Shown piece by piece: positions 7,808 through 16,567 of a stretch of 64,000 nt of DNA. The stretch comes from Chromatiaceae bacterium (GTDB lineage: Bacteria; Pseudomonadota; Gammaproteobacteria; Chromatiales; Chromatiaceae), in assembly GCA_016714645.1 (NCBI GenBank), contig JADKCI010000002.1, forward strand, positions 310,001 through 374,000. The letters run 5' to 3'. Below the pieces are notes generated by a model. The model was given only the letters and a program-made list of their open reading frames with translations, searched no databases and was not told the origin of the DNA. The position numbers were made by a program, and so were the translations under genes. Each line of letters starts with the position of its first letter. The first letter of the stretch is position 1.

Positions 7808-8730
7808 GGCAGGCTTGGATTTCAAGTACAGACCCCCTGCCGGTGCTTCGGCAATGCCGCTTGGCGGAAGTCTGTCGTGCGACTTATTATGACCATCAAC
7901 ATCCGCGCCCGGCTGACGCGGAAGACACGCTACTGCTCCGACTCCTTGACGAAGAATATACGCGCCATCCCTTCTTCGGCAGTCGGCGGATGGTTCCGTT
8001 TCTGCGGGAGCGCGGCTGGGTGGTCAACCGGAAACGGGTGCAGCGCCTGATGCAGCGCCTGATGCAGCGCTTGGGCTTGGCGGGCATGGCCCCCGGTCCA
8101 CACACCCGTCAGCCCCATCCCCAGCATCCGGTGTATCCCTATCGGTTGCGAGGGGTGGCCATCACCCGGCCTAATCCGGCGTGGAGTACTGATATTACCT
8201 ACCTTCGACTCACCCGGGGCTGGGGCTATCTGGTGGCGATTATCGACGGGTATAGTCGTAAGGTATTGACGTGGCGACTGAGCAATACTCTGGAGGTGGG
8301 CTTTTGTGTGGACAGTCTCCAAGAGGCGCTGCGCCGCTTTAGCACACCAGAAATTTTCAATACGGATCAAGGATCACCGTTCACCAGCCAAGCCTTCATC
8401 GCCGTTTTGAAGGCCCATTCGATTCGGATCAGCATGGATGGACGGGGCCGCGCGGCGGACAATATTTTTGTCGAGCGGCTGTGGCGCACGGTCAAGTATG
8501 AGGACATTTATCTCAAGGACTATGCAACCTTGGCCCACCGCCAAGAGGGTCTGAAAACCTATTTCGCGTTTTACAATGGCGAGCGACGACACCCGTCGCT
8601 GGGGTATCAAACCCCGGATCAGGTTTACCTGACTGGGCGGGGCGGTGGGGCGAAAATCATCGATAAATTTGATCGTCCTTCACCGTCAGCGCCTCCCGGT
8701 AACACTCAGCAAGCATTCTGCTGGGCATGA
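7774..8730 (+). CDS. IS3-family transposase OrfB (made by -1 frameshift)
   Basis: Integrase-core (rve) transposase. The open -1 frame runs back without a stop to the A8 run, so production as OrfAB by programmed slippage is likely; a separate start such as GTG 7843 is less likely. The DDE residues are visible in WSTDITYL, NTDQGSPF and FVERLWRTVKYE. A 12-bp tandem duplication (around 8039-8070) gives an unusual QRLMQRLMQRL, about four residues more than normal, without breaking the frame. Confidence 0.86.
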   Translation, partial: EKKVRAEPVAIRQAWISSTDPLPVLRQCRLAEVCRATYYDHQHPRPADAEDTLLLRLLDEEYTRHPFFGSRRMVPFLRERGWVVNRKRVQRLMQRLMQRLGLAGMAPGPHTRQPHPQHPVYPYRLRGVAITRPNPAWSTDITYLRLTRGWGYLVAIIDGYSRKVLTWRLSNTLEVGFCVDSLQEALRRFSTPEIFNTDQGSPFTSQAFIAVLKAHSIRISMDGRGRAADNIFVERLWRTVKYEDIYLKDYATLAHRQEGLKTYFAFYNGERRHPSLGYQTPDQVYLTGRGGGAKIIDKFDRPSPSAPPGNTQQAFCWA

Positions 8731-8783
8731 ACCCTTAACTTAAACTTTGATGATCTTTGTCTTGACGATGGGGTCCACCTCAC

Positions 8784-9187
8784 ACCTCAAGGGTAGGGTA
8801 GAGAGTTATTTCCTGCCGGTAAACCCGTCACCTGGTAAGTCTAACCTTAATCACGGCTTCTAGAATAATCCCACTTGCTGACGGGTTGACCCACCATTCC
8901 CGCTTGTAGAAATCCCCTTGCGCTCACTGTCCGGTCACGGCGCCTCGATCTTAACCAAAGCGCCAACTCCTCCTACCCGGTTCCTGGCGATGATGCTCGC
9001 TAATGTGAAGCCTGGCACTGACCCTTGGAGGACCCAAGGGCCAGTGGTGAGGTCAACGAGGGGTTGGTTTCAGTTCCTTCGCCGTGGTGCTGCCGACTTT
9101 CCAGGGGGCTTAGATGATCGAGGGCGTTCGTGGCGGAGGATGATGAATATATTCGGGAAGGCGTATGCACATTTTCCGGCACAGCGG
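8784..9187. other. Non-coding or unrecognised stretch left of tRNA-Thr
   Basis: Frames exist on both strands (for example from 8918 on +), but none has a good ribosome site, a recognisable domain or convincing composition. It is likely decayed DNA between the IS3 element and the tRNA terminator. Confidence 0.45.
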
Positions 9188-9189
9188 AA

Positions 9190-9213
9190 AAGAAAAGGCG
9201 CCCTAAAGCGCCT
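9190..9213 (-). terminator. Rho-independent terminator of tRNA-Thr
   Basis: Read on the minus strand, a 6-bp GC stem (9208-9213 with 9196-9201) with a 6-base loop is followed by TTTTCTTTT. It lies 15 bp after the 3' end of the tRNA. Confidence 0.75.
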
Positions 9214-9227
9214 AAGTCTATGAAATA

Positions 9228-9303
<76 letters not shown>

Positions 9304-9314
9304 ATTAAACGACA

Positions 9315-9343
9315 AGTATAAGAAATCCCTCGTGAGCGGACAA
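9315..9343 (-). promoter_or_regulatory. Sigma-70 promoter of tRNA-Thr
   Basis: On the minus strand, -35 TTGTCC (9343-9338), a 17-base spacer and -10 TATACT (9320-9315) lie 12 bp before the tRNA 5' end. The left copy of the 16-bp direct repeat flanking the ISNCY element starts at 9343, so the insertion came right up to this promoter. Confidence 0.75.
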
Positions 9344-9364
9344 GGCTCATGGTGGCTTTGTTAG

Positions 9365-10917
9365 CCCAAAGTAGTAATGTCCCCTTTGTGCAGTTTAGAA
9401 ATGTCCCCTTTTGGTTAACGGGGGGGGCGATGCCAGAGGAGATGATCGAGTTGACGAAGCGAGCGCTACACCGCCTGAAGGTCGTCGAGGCGGTCACGGA
9501 CCGGCGGCTGACACAGGCGGAGGCCGGGCGGCAAATGGGACTCACGACGCGGCAAGTGAAGCGTCTGGTGGCGGCCTACCGGGCGCAGGGGGCCGCGGGA
9601 TGGTCTCCCGGCGCATCGGGGGAGCCGTCGAACCGACGGCTCAAGGAGCCGCTACGCGAGGCGATTCGCGCCCTGCTGGTGGATCGTTACCCGGACTTTG
9701 GGCCAACCCTGGCCCAAGAGAAGCTCGCCGAGCTGCATCAGATCGAGGTCTCCGTCGAGACGATCCGCCAGCTCCAGATCGAGCTGGGGCGGTGGCGACC
9801 CAAGCGGCGCAAGGCCGCGCGGGCACATCAGCTGCGCGAGCGGCGAGGGCGCTTCGGCGAGCTGATCCAGATCGACGGCTCACCCCACGACGGGTTTGAG
9901 GGGCGCGGCCCGCGCTGTACCCTGATCGTTTTCATCGACGACGCCAGCGGGCGCCTGGTGCAGTTGTGGTTTGCCCCCAGCGAAACCACCGCAGTCTACA
10001 TGCAAGTGCTACGGTGGCATCTGGAGCAGTACGGGCGGCCGGCAGCGTTCTACTCCGACCGCCATAGCATCTTCCGCATCACCCGGGTGGAGCCCGCCAA
10101 CGGCGCCACCACCACCCAGTTCGGACGCGCCCTCACCGGACTTGAGATCGAAGCGATCCACGCCCGCACCCCGCAGGCCAAGGGGCGCGTAGAGCGGGCC
10201 AACCAGACCCTCCAAGACCGGCTGGTCAAGGAGTTGCGTCTGCGCGGCATTAACGATCTGGAGAGCGCCAACGTCTACCTGCCGGAGTTCATGGCCGACT
10301 TCAACCGGCGCTTCGCAGTCGCCCCCAGTTCAGGAGAGGACGCCCATCGTCCCCTCGTGCATCGCCCGCGGGAACTGGACCTGCTGCTCTCGGCGCAGGA
10401 GGAGCGGACCCTGTCCAAGAACCTCACCGCGCCGTACCGCAACGTCGCCGATCAGCTGCAACACCCTGGACCGGGATACCGCCGACGTGGGGCCAAGGTG
10501 ACCGTCTGCGCCCTGGCCGATGGCGAGGTCGCGCTGCTCCAGGAGGGCCGCTAGCGGCCTTACACCACCTACCGCACGGGGGAGCAACCGCCGCCGGTCG
10601 CGGACGAGAAAACCCTCAACGAGCGGGTCGATGGCGCTCTTGACAAGCCACAACGGCAGCGTGCCAAGCCGGCCCTCGATCACCCGTGGCGCCAGGCCGT
10701 GGCGAGGGCAGCCGCCCGCACCGCCACCTCATCCGCCGCCCCCTGACCCCACGACCACACGCCGCCGGCTGGGGGCCAGACGCCCGTCGCCCTCGGGCTC
10801 CTGCCGTCTGGCCCGCCCAGCCGGCGTACCCCCCGGTTCTACCCCCTCCCTAGCCGAGCCGAGCCGCTAACAGGGGACATCTCTATTTTGGACAGAAGGG
10901 GACATTTCTACTTTGGG
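9365..10917. mobile_element. ISNCY (IS1202-like) insertion sequence
   Basis: Imperfect ~48-bp terminal inverted repeats start cccaaagtag at each end (from 9365, and inverted to 10917), each holding two copies of an aatgtcccc-type box. The direct repeat aggctcatggtggctt occurs on both sides (9343-9358 and 10923-10938), 5-6 bp off the ends, compatible with the long target duplications reported for IS1202-type elements. The transposase has a nonsense codon. The non-coding 3' part holds a ~19-bp hairpin (10764-10782 with 10805-10825). Confidence 0.82.
9430..10746 (+). pseudogene. ISNCY-family transposase with internal stop codon
   Basis: HTH region (AEAGRQMGLTTRQVKRLVAA) followed by an integrase-type core with LIQIDGSPHD, CTLIVFIDDAS, FYSDRHSIFR and PQAKGRVERANQTLQDRL. 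A TAG at 10552-10554 ends the product after EVALLQEGR. Beyond it the same frame continues with the normal family C-terminus (QPPPVADEKTLNERVD, then DHPWRQA) to TGA at 10744. So a single nonsense mutation removes about 63 residues. The catalytic core remains, and activity is uncertain. Confidence 0.83.
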
Positions 10918-10992
10918 TTGACAGGCTCATGGTGGCTTCCCTGGCACCTTGGGCGATGATTAAGTCCAAGCGCTCCAACGCGGCCAGGATTA

Positions 10993-11946
10993 TCAGAGGC
11001 ATTTACCGGCCGCCGGCGGGCAAACCAGTTCCCGGGGGAGGGCGAAGACGACCTGCTCGCGGATGCCGGACTGTTCCACCACCTCGCCGGCGCCCCATTC
11101 CTTGAGCCGGGCGATGACGCGTTCCACCAGAATTTCGGGGGCGGAGGCCCCGGCGGTGACGCCGACGGTGGGGGCATTCGCCAACCAATCGCGTTGAATG
11201 TCCTCGGCGCCATCGATGAGATAGGCGGTGATGTCTTGTTTCTGGGCAAGTTCGCGTAGCCGGTTGGAGTTGGAGCTATTGGGGGAGCCCACCACCAGCA
11301 GGAGTTCACAGCGCCGGGCGAGATCCTTGACCGCGTCCTGGCGGTTTTGGGTGGCGTAACAGATGTCGCTCTTGCGCGGGCCCTGGATGAGGGGGAAGCG
11401 CGCCTGGAGGGCGGCGATAATCGCCTGGGTGTCATCCATGGATAGGGTGGTCTGGGTGACATAGGCCAGGTGTTCCGGGTCGTGCACCGGGAGGTTGGCG
11501 ACGTCGGCGACTTCCTGGACCAGATGGATGCGGTCCCCGGCGCCGCCCTGTCCCATGGTGCCTTCCACTTCCGGGTGGCCGCGATGGCCGATCAGGATCA
11601 CCTCGCAGCCATCGCGGCAGTGTCGCGCGACCTCCAGGTGGACCTTGGTGACCAGCGGGCAGGTGGCGTCAAAGACGCGCAGTTGGCGAGCGGCGGCGGC
11701 GGCCCGCACCTGTTGGGCGATGCCATGGGCGCTGAAGATGAGGGTGGCGCCAGTGGGGACTTGGTCCACTTCATCGACGAAAACGGCACCCCGCTCCCGC
11801 AGGTTCTCGACCACGAAGCGGTTGTGGACGACCTCGTGGCGCACGTAGATGGGGGCGCCGAAAAGATCCAGCACGCGCTCGACGATCTCAATGGCGCGAT
11901 CGACGCCCGCGCAGAAGCCGCGGGGATTGGCAAGGAGTATGTTCAT
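10993..11946 (-). CDS. ispH: 4-hydroxy-3-methylbut-2-enyl diphosphate reductase
   Basis: Last step of the MEP isoprenoid pathway: reduces HMBPP to IPP and DMAPP with a 4Fe-4S cluster. The cluster cysteines are Cys12, Cys96 and Cys196. Substrate-site residues His41, His74, His124 and Glu126 are present. The length of 317 aa is normal. It follows slpA on the same strand by 101 bp, a pairing common in gammaproteobacteria. dxr of the same pathway lies at the right end of the window. Its 3' end is 75 bp from the ISNCY element. Confidence 0.97.
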   Translation of the reverse strand: MNILLANPRGFCAGVDRAIEIVERVLDLFGAPIYVRHEVVHNRFVVENLRERGAVFVDEVDQVPTGATLIFSAHGIAQQVRAAAAARQLRVFDATCPLVTKVHLEVARHCRDGCEVILIGHRGHPEVEGTMGQGGAGDRIHLVQEVADVANLPVHDPEHLAYVTQTTLSMDDTQAIIAALQARFPLIQGPRKSDICYATQNRQDAVKDLARRCELLLVVGSPNSSNSNRLRELAQKQDITAYLIDGAEDIQRDWLANAPTVGVTAGASAPEILVERVIARLKEWGAGEVVEQSGIREQVVFALPRELVCPPAAGKCL

Positions 11947-12047
11947 GGATTCCGGAATGGCGAGACCTAGGTTGGATACAAGGAGGGATGGCGACTGTCG
12001 GGATGGATAAGCGGTAGCGTCGTCATGGGGGCTGATCCAGGCCAGTG

Positions 12048-12527
12048 CTAGGCGGGGTCCGTGACCGCGAGGATCTGGTAACGCAGGCGCAGGACCCGAC
12101 CAGAGAGGGGGTGGTTGAAGTCAACCTGGACCTGGTCGCCCTGGAGGTCCTTGATGATGCCCGGGGTTTCGACCCCGGGGGGGGTGGTGAAGACGACCAG
12201 GCTGCCGGGCTGGGGCACGGCGTCCGGGAATTCGGTCTTGGCCAGCCAATGCAGATTATCCTCGCGCCATTGCCCGAAGAGCTGGTTGCCGTCGGCAAGG
12301 CGCTCGACCTCCGCGCCCGGGGTCAGACCCAGGAGGCCGTGCTCGGTGCCCGGGGTCAGGGTCCCATCTCCCAGGGTGAGCTCCAGCGGGGACTCGCCGA
12401 AGGTGGAGAGCGCCTCGGTGCCATCGCCGAGGTGAATGGAGAGGTGTAGGAGCACCCGGGACCCTGACCGGATGCTCGGCTGGGAGTCGCTAGGGTTCGG
12501 GGCGCCGGGTGGCAGGATGGCCGTCAC
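12048..12527 (-). CDS. slpA: FKBP-type peptidyl-prolyl isomerase SlpA
   Basis: A 159-aa cytosolic proline isomerase/chaperone with the SlpA layout: RSGSRVLLHLSIHL, then ESPLELTLGDGTL and TPGTEHGLLGL, an IF-domain insertion near LFGQWREDNLH, and a C-terminal VDFNHPLSGRVLRL strand. Start GTG 12527 is chosen because its first base lies in the last codon of an upstream small gene (GTGA overlap), which suggests translational coupling. It precedes ispH. Confidence 0.9.
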   Translation of the reverse strand: MTAILPPGAPNPSDSQPSIRSGSRVLLHLSIHLGDGTEALSTFGESPLELTLGDGTLTPGTEHGLLGLTPGAEVERLADGNQLFGQWREDNLHWLAKTEFPDAVPQPGSLVVFTTPPGVETPGIIKDLQGDQVQVDFNHPLSGRVLRLRYQILAVTDPA

Positions 12528-12670
12528 AGTAGTTCTTGGGTGATGAAGACATAGGCCATGCCGATGGCGACCGCGCCCACGGCGGCGTAGAAAACCAGGA
12601 TACAGATGCCGGGCAGGGGGTTGCACAAGCGGCGATAACGACAAAGTTTGCAATTTTTCAATCTGACCAC
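12524..12670 (-). CDS. Small cysteine-containing membrane protein upstream of slpA (48 aa)
   Basis: From GTG 12670 the frame encodes VVRLKNCKLCRYRRLC, then NPLPGIC and one transmembrane helix (ILVFYAAVGAVAIGMAYVF), ending at a TGA that overlaps the slpA GTG by four bases. The CxxC-x5-C pattern before the helix suggests metal or disulfide chemistry on one membrane face. TTG 12676 is an alternative start. I do not recognise a named family. The tight coupling to slpA and the protein-like composition support it as real. Confidence 0.6.
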   Translation of the reverse strand: MVRLKNCKLCRYRRLCNPLPGICILVFYAAVGAVAIGMAYVFITQELL

Positions 12671-12871
12671 TTCCAATTTCCAAGCCGCGAGGATGAAGGG
12701 GGAGGGCTGAGGGCGAGCTCTGGCCTGCGCATCAGCTTGGGCCTAAGTATCCCCCGGGCAATGGAAAAAGATCAACTCAGTCGTGATGGCCCCTGCTTTC
12801 CCGTTTGAATGGCTAGGGTCCCGGCTTTACTATCCCCCGTAGCCCATTTCCAGTCCATTGAGGAGCCGCGT

Positions 12872-14206
12872 TTGAGCAGAGCCAACCCCACCCCCGCCAT
12901 CGGTTTCGTCAGCCTGGGCTGTCCCAAGGCGACCGTCGATTCGGAGTGCATCCTTACCCAGTTGCGGGCCGAGGGCTATGCTATCTCATCGACTTACGCC
13001 GATGCGGATCTGGTCATCGTCAACACCTGTGGCTTTATCGACGCGGCGGTGGCGGAGTCCCTGGAGGCGATTGGCGAGGCACTGGCGGAAAACGGCCGGG
13101 TGATAGTCACGGGCTGCCTGGGGGCGCGGGCCGAACTGGTGTGGGAGGCCCATCCCAAGGTCGCGGCGGTGACTGGCCCTCAGGCCTTCGCGGCGGTGAT
13201 GTCGGCGGTGCATGCCCTAGTGCCTGCCCCGCACGACCCCTTTTTAAGCCTCCTGCCGCCCCAGGGCGTCAAGCTCACGCCCAAGCATTATGCCTACCTC
13301 AAGATCTCGGAAGGCTGTAACCATCGCTGCACCTTCTGCATCATCCCCAGTCTGCGGGGCGATCTGGTCAGCCGTCCAATTGGCGCCGTTCTGGACGAGG
13401 CCCATCGCCTGGTGGAGGCGGGGGTGCGTGAACTCCTGGTGATCGCCCAGGACACCAGCGCCTATGGATTGGATCTACGCTACCGGACCGATATCTGGCG
13501 GAGCCAGCCGTTGCGTACCGACATCGAGACCCTGGCCCGCCAACTCGGAGAACTGCCGGCCTGGGTGCGGCTCCACTATGTCTATCCCTATCCGCAGGTG
13601 GATCGGCTGATCCCCCTGATGGCCGAGGGACATATCCTGCCTTACCTGGACATGCCCCTCCAGCACGCGAGTCCGCCAATCCTGAAGGCCATGCGCCGGC
13701 CGGCGGCGGCGGAGCGGTTGCTGCAACGCCTGGCGGGCTGGCGCGAGATCTGTCCCGAACTGGTCCTGCGCAGCACCTTCATCGTCGGCTTTCCGGGGGA
13801 GACGGAGACGGATTTCAACCTGCTCCTCGACTTTCTGCGCGAGGCTCGACTCGACCGGGTGGGCGCTTTCGCCTATTCCCCCGTCGCGGGTGCCGCCGCC
13901 AATGCCCTGCCGGACCCGATCCCCGCGCCTTTGCGGGAGGAGCGCTTGGCGCGGTTCATGGCCGTTCAGGCGGAGATCAGTCGGGAAAAGCTCGCTCAGC
14001 GCGTCGGCCAGCGCCTCATCGTTCTGGTGGACGAGGTCGAGGAAGGGCGCCTGGTGGCCCGCACCGCCGCCGATGCGCCGGAGATCGACGGCAAGGTCAT
14101 CATCCCCGGGGAGTGGGAATTGGATCCCGGTGATTTCATCGAGGTCGACATCACCCGTTCAGGCCCGCATGATCTGCTCGGGGTGCCGGTGCAGGAGGGG
14201 TCGTGA
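12872..14206 (+). CDS. rimO: Ribosomal protein S12 methylthiotransferase
   Basis: Radical-SAM enzyme that methylthiolates the beta-carbon of a conserved aspartate of ribosomal protein S12. The N-terminal UPF0004 domain has Cys17, Cys53 and Cys82 for one 4Fe-4S cluster. The radical-SAM motif CNHRCTFC (149-156) binds the second, and a TRAM domain ends the protein. Start TTG 12872 is preferred because GAGGAG lies 6-7 bp before it and the length (444 aa) fits the family. An upstream in-frame ATG (12809) would add 21 unusual residues. Confidence 0.93.
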   Translation: MSRANPTPAIGFVSLGCPKATVDSECILTQLRAEGYAISSTYADADLVIVNTCGFIDAAVAESLEAIGEALAENGRVIVTGCLGARAELVWEAHPKVAAVTGPQAFAAVMSAVHALVPAPHDPFLSLLPPQGVKLTPKHYAYLKISEGCNHRCTFCIIPSLRGDLVSRPIGAVLDEAHRLVEAGVRELLVIAQDTSAYGLDLRYRTDIWRSQPLRTDIETLARQLGELPAWVRLHYVYPYPQVDRLIPLMAEGHILPYLDMPLQHASPPILKAMRRPAAAERLLQRLAGWREICPELVLRSTFIVGFPGETETDFNLLLDFLREARLDRVGAFAYSPVAGAAANALPDPIPAPLREERLARFMAVQAEISREKLAQRVGQRLIVLVDEVEEGRLVARTAADAPEIDGKVIIPGEWELDPGDFIEVDITRSGPHDLLGVPVQEGS

Positions 14207-14236
14207 GTCTGGTAACACCTATTTAGGAGAGGCTTT

Positions 14237-15220
14237 ATGTTCAATGCCATTGTGCTGACCCAGGAGGAAGGCAAGACCCAAGCGCAAGTCCAGGTCCTCG
14301 ACGAGGCCGACCTGCCCGCGGGTGACGTGAGTATCCGCGTCGCTTATTCCACCCTTAATTACAAGGACGGTCTGGCGATCACCGGCAAAGCGCCGGTGGT
14401 GCGGAGCTTTCCCATGGTGCCGGGCGTCGATCTGGTCGGGCAGGTGGAGGCGAGCAGCCATCCGGACTGGCACCCGGGGGATGCCGTCATTCTCAATGGT
14501 TGGGGCGTGGGGGAGCGCCATTGGGGGGGGCTGGCCCAGAAGGCGCGCCTGTCCGGCGATTGGCTGATTCCTCTGCCCAAGGGCTTGAGTTCCCGTCAGG
14601 CCATGGCCATCGGGACGGCGGGTTACACCGCCATGCTCTGCGTCCTGGCCCTGGAGCGTCACGGCATCCGGCCCGCTGATGGCGATATCCTGGTCACCGG
14701 CGCCAATGGCGGGGTCGGTGGCATCGCCATCGCCGTGCTCGCCAAAAAAGGCTACCGCGTCATCGCGACCACCGGCCGGATTATGGAATCTGCTTACCTG
14801 CTCGGCCTGGGCGCCGCCGAGGTCATCGACCGGGCGGAACTAAACGGCCCGGGCAAGCCCCTGATGAAGGAGCGCTGGCTGGGGGTCGTTGATACCGTCG
14901 GCAGTCACACCCTGGCCAACGCCTGCGCCTCGACCCATTACAACGGCGCTGTTGCCGCCTGTGGTCTGGCCCAAGGCATGGACTTCCCCGCCACGGTCGC
15001 GCCCTTCATCCTGCGCGGGGTCACCCTCTATGGCATCGACAGCGTCATGGTCCCCCGGGAGCGGCGCATTCAGGCCTGGGAGCGGCTCGCCGCCGATCTG
15101 GACCCCCAACGCCTGGAGGCGATCACGCGGGAAATCGGGCTGAACCAGGCTATCGCCGCCGCCACGGACCTGCTGAACGGCGAGGTCCGTGGGCGTTTAG
15201 TCGTCGATGTGAATGCGTGA
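14237..15220 (+). CDS. acuI: Acrylyl-CoA reductase-like NADPH oxidoreductase (AcuI/YhdH family)
   Basis: Zinc-less medium-chain dehydrogenase of 327 aa. STLNYKDGLAITGKAPV at the N-terminus and VTGANGGVGGIAIAVLAKKG (NADP-binding Rossmann loop, near residue 153) are characteristic of the YhdH/AcuI group, which reduces acryloyl-CoA and protects against electrophilic acrylates. AGGAG precedes ATG 14237. It is 30 bp after rimO and may share its transcript, and it converges with the DUF971 gene 20 bp later. Confidence 0.88.
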   Translation: MFNAIVLTQEEGKTQAQVQVLDEADLPAGDVSIRVAYSTLNYKDGLAITGKAPVVRSFPMVPGVDLVGQVEASSHPDWHPGDAVILNGWGVGERHWGGLAQKARLSGDWLIPLPKGLSSRQAMAIGTAGYTAMLCVLALERHGIRPADGDILVTGANGGVGGIAIAVLAKKGYRVIATTGRIMESAYLLGLGAAEVIDRAELNGPGKPLMKERWLGVVDTVGSHTLANACASTHYNGAVAACGLAQGMDFPATVAPFILRGVTLYGIDSVMVPRERRIQAWERLAADLDPQRLEAITREIGLNQAIAAATDLLNGEVRGRLVVDVNA

Positions 15221-15240
15221 GCGGCTGGGCGGCCTGCGGA

Positions 15241-15879
15241 TCAGATCAGATCGGGCGTCGCTGGTGGGGTCGGTGAATTGGGCACCAGACCAATCTCGTC
15301 GCCGTCCTCCAGCTTGGTGAAGCCCTCGGCAAACTGACGGTTAACGGTCACCCGCAGCCGCTCCATATTAAAGATAGGGGTAGCGCCCTTGCGGCGCTTG
15401 CCCAGCCAGATCAGGAGGCTGTTCACGTCCGTGACGCTGGCGGGCAGGGTCGCATCCTCGGACTCCTTGCGCATTTTCCTGGCCAGCCAGGAGAAGTACA
15501 GCAGCCGCGCGCGCTTTTCGCCTCCGCCCGGCTCTTGGCGCTGGTAGCCCGCCTGCTCCAGGCGATGCAGGTAATCGGCCCAGTTGGCTGCTTGGTGGGT
15601 GCCGAGGGCGTAGAGGGTGTCCCAGGAATAGATACCGGTGTCGTGGCCGTCATCGAAGAGGATGCGGATGGCGTACTGCCCCTGAGGGTCGATGCGCTCG
15701 ATATTGACGGCCTCTTTGCCGGTGACCAGCGTATCCGGCCCGGCGGCCTTGGAGAAGACCCGCAGGTATTCGCAAGGCAGTTCAAAGCGGGCGCCATCAC
15801 TGAAAACGATGCTCAGCAGTCGTGATTTAGCATGCAGATTGATCTCGGTTGGCAGCAATTTGCCGGCTTCATCATTCAT
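15241..15879 (-). CDS. DUF971 (GBBH-like) protein with MoaD/ThiS-like C-terminal domain
   Basis: Residues 10-115 match DUF971/gamma-butyrobetaine hydroxylase N-terminal-like domains (FSDGARFELPCEYLR, DDGHDTGIYSWDTLYALG). Stand-alone versions are implicated in Fe-S or cofactor work. Residues 124-201 (RLLYFSWLARKM ... ERLRVTVNRQFAEGFTKLEDGDEIGLVP) have the beta-grasp pattern of MoaD/ThiS sulfur carriers, but the C-terminal Gly-Gly needed for thiocarboxylation is absent. So it may be a structural beta-grasp domain. The HPF-like gene is 5 bp upstream. Confidence 0.75.
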   Translation of the reverse strand: MNDEAGKLLPTEINLHAKSRLLSIVFSDGARFELPCEYLRVFSKAAGPDTLVTGKEAVNIERIDPQGQYAIRILFDDGHDTGIYSWDTLYALGTHQAANWADYLHRLEQAGYQRQEPGGGEKRARLLYFSWLARKMRKESEDATLPASVTDVNSLLIWLGKRRKGATPIFNMERLRVTVNRQFAEGFTKLEDGDEIGLVPNSPTPPATPDLI

Positions 15880-15884
15880 GGTTT

Positions 15885-16256
15885 TCAAGTCCCAACCGGT
15901 TGCATCTCCCCGCCGGCGGGGGCTGTCGGTCCCATGGTCCGGCAGGCGAGCCGGCGAAGTTGTTTGCGGGCGCCGGCAAAGACCCCGGAAACCGCCGCCA
16001 AGGCCTCCTTCTGGGCCTCGCGCACCATCAATTGCCGCCGCCCGGGGAGGTCGGCGGCCAATTCGCAACGGACGCGATGACCTCGGGCGGGATCGAATTC
16101 CTCACTGATACCGATGCGTAGCGCCACCGGGGTCGTGGGGTAGCGTTGCTGGAGGCGTTCCGCCTCGGCGGTGATGTAATTGCGGATCTGGGGATCGAGG
16201 GCGAGGGTGTCTCCGCTGATATGGATGGCGGGACGGCTAGGACTTATAGGATTCAT
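15885..16256 (-). CDS. HPF/RaiA-like (sigma-54 modulation family) protein
   Basis: A 123-aa protein with the beta-alpha-beta pattern of ribosome hibernation factors: AIHISGDTLALDPQIRNYIT, an arginine-rich helix, then VRCELAADLPGRR and the second helix VREAQKEALAAVSGVF. It is more diverged than true HPF and has a ~20-residue tail, so ribosome binding is inferred only. It is the first gene of a probable two-gene unit with the DUF971 fusion. Confidence 0.65.
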   Translation of the reverse strand: MNPISPSRPAIHISGDTLALDPQIRNYITAEAERLQQRYPTTPVALRIGISEEFDPARGHRVRCELAADLPGRRQLMVREAQKEALAAVSGVFAGARKQLRRLACRTMGPTAPAGGEMQPVGT

Positions 16257-16567
16257 CTATGGCAGGAAAGACTCCAGGATGGCCGATCCGGGGACCGGTA
16301 GGACACGTTTGAGTGGTTGGGACGGGTTGACGCATAAACGCCGATGACCCATGGGGCTTGGGTGCCCATGCGGGACGAATAAAAAGGAGTTGGACTGGGG
16401 GTGCCAGTAGCCTGAAGTATCGGCACCTGGGCTGCCGCTATCTTAGATGGGGCAGAATCATCAAGGGCGCCACAGGCTTTTGTTATTGGCTATAAGGATG
16501 GCCATAGCGGAGCGGAAATGCAAGCACCTCGTGATGGGATGGCACTTAAAGGCGACGCGCGACCCCG
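16257..16567. other. Intergenic region upstream of the HPF-like gene
   Basis: 311 bp between two minus-strand genes. I see no recognisable gene or strong hairpin. It must contain the promoter of the HPF-like/DUF971 pair and the end of the DUF3775 transcript. Confidence 0.4.

Larger units (their letters stand above)
7437..8783. mobile_element. IS3-family insertion sequence, apparently intact
   Basis: Near-terminal inverted repeats are recognisable as tagtggacccc (7437-7447) and its complement ggggtccacct (8770-8780), with further partial matches inside. Two genes occupy the element in the IS3 arrangement, orfA then orfB in the -1 frame, with an A8 slippery run between them. No clear short target duplication is visible, so the outer boundaries are accurate only to a few bases. 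Confidence 0.8.

Noticed and set aside
10552..10554. In-frame TAG in the ISNCY transposase as recoding (readthrough or pyrrolysine)
   Set aside because: No recoding signal is visible and the element shows other decay; a plain nonsense mutation is simpler.
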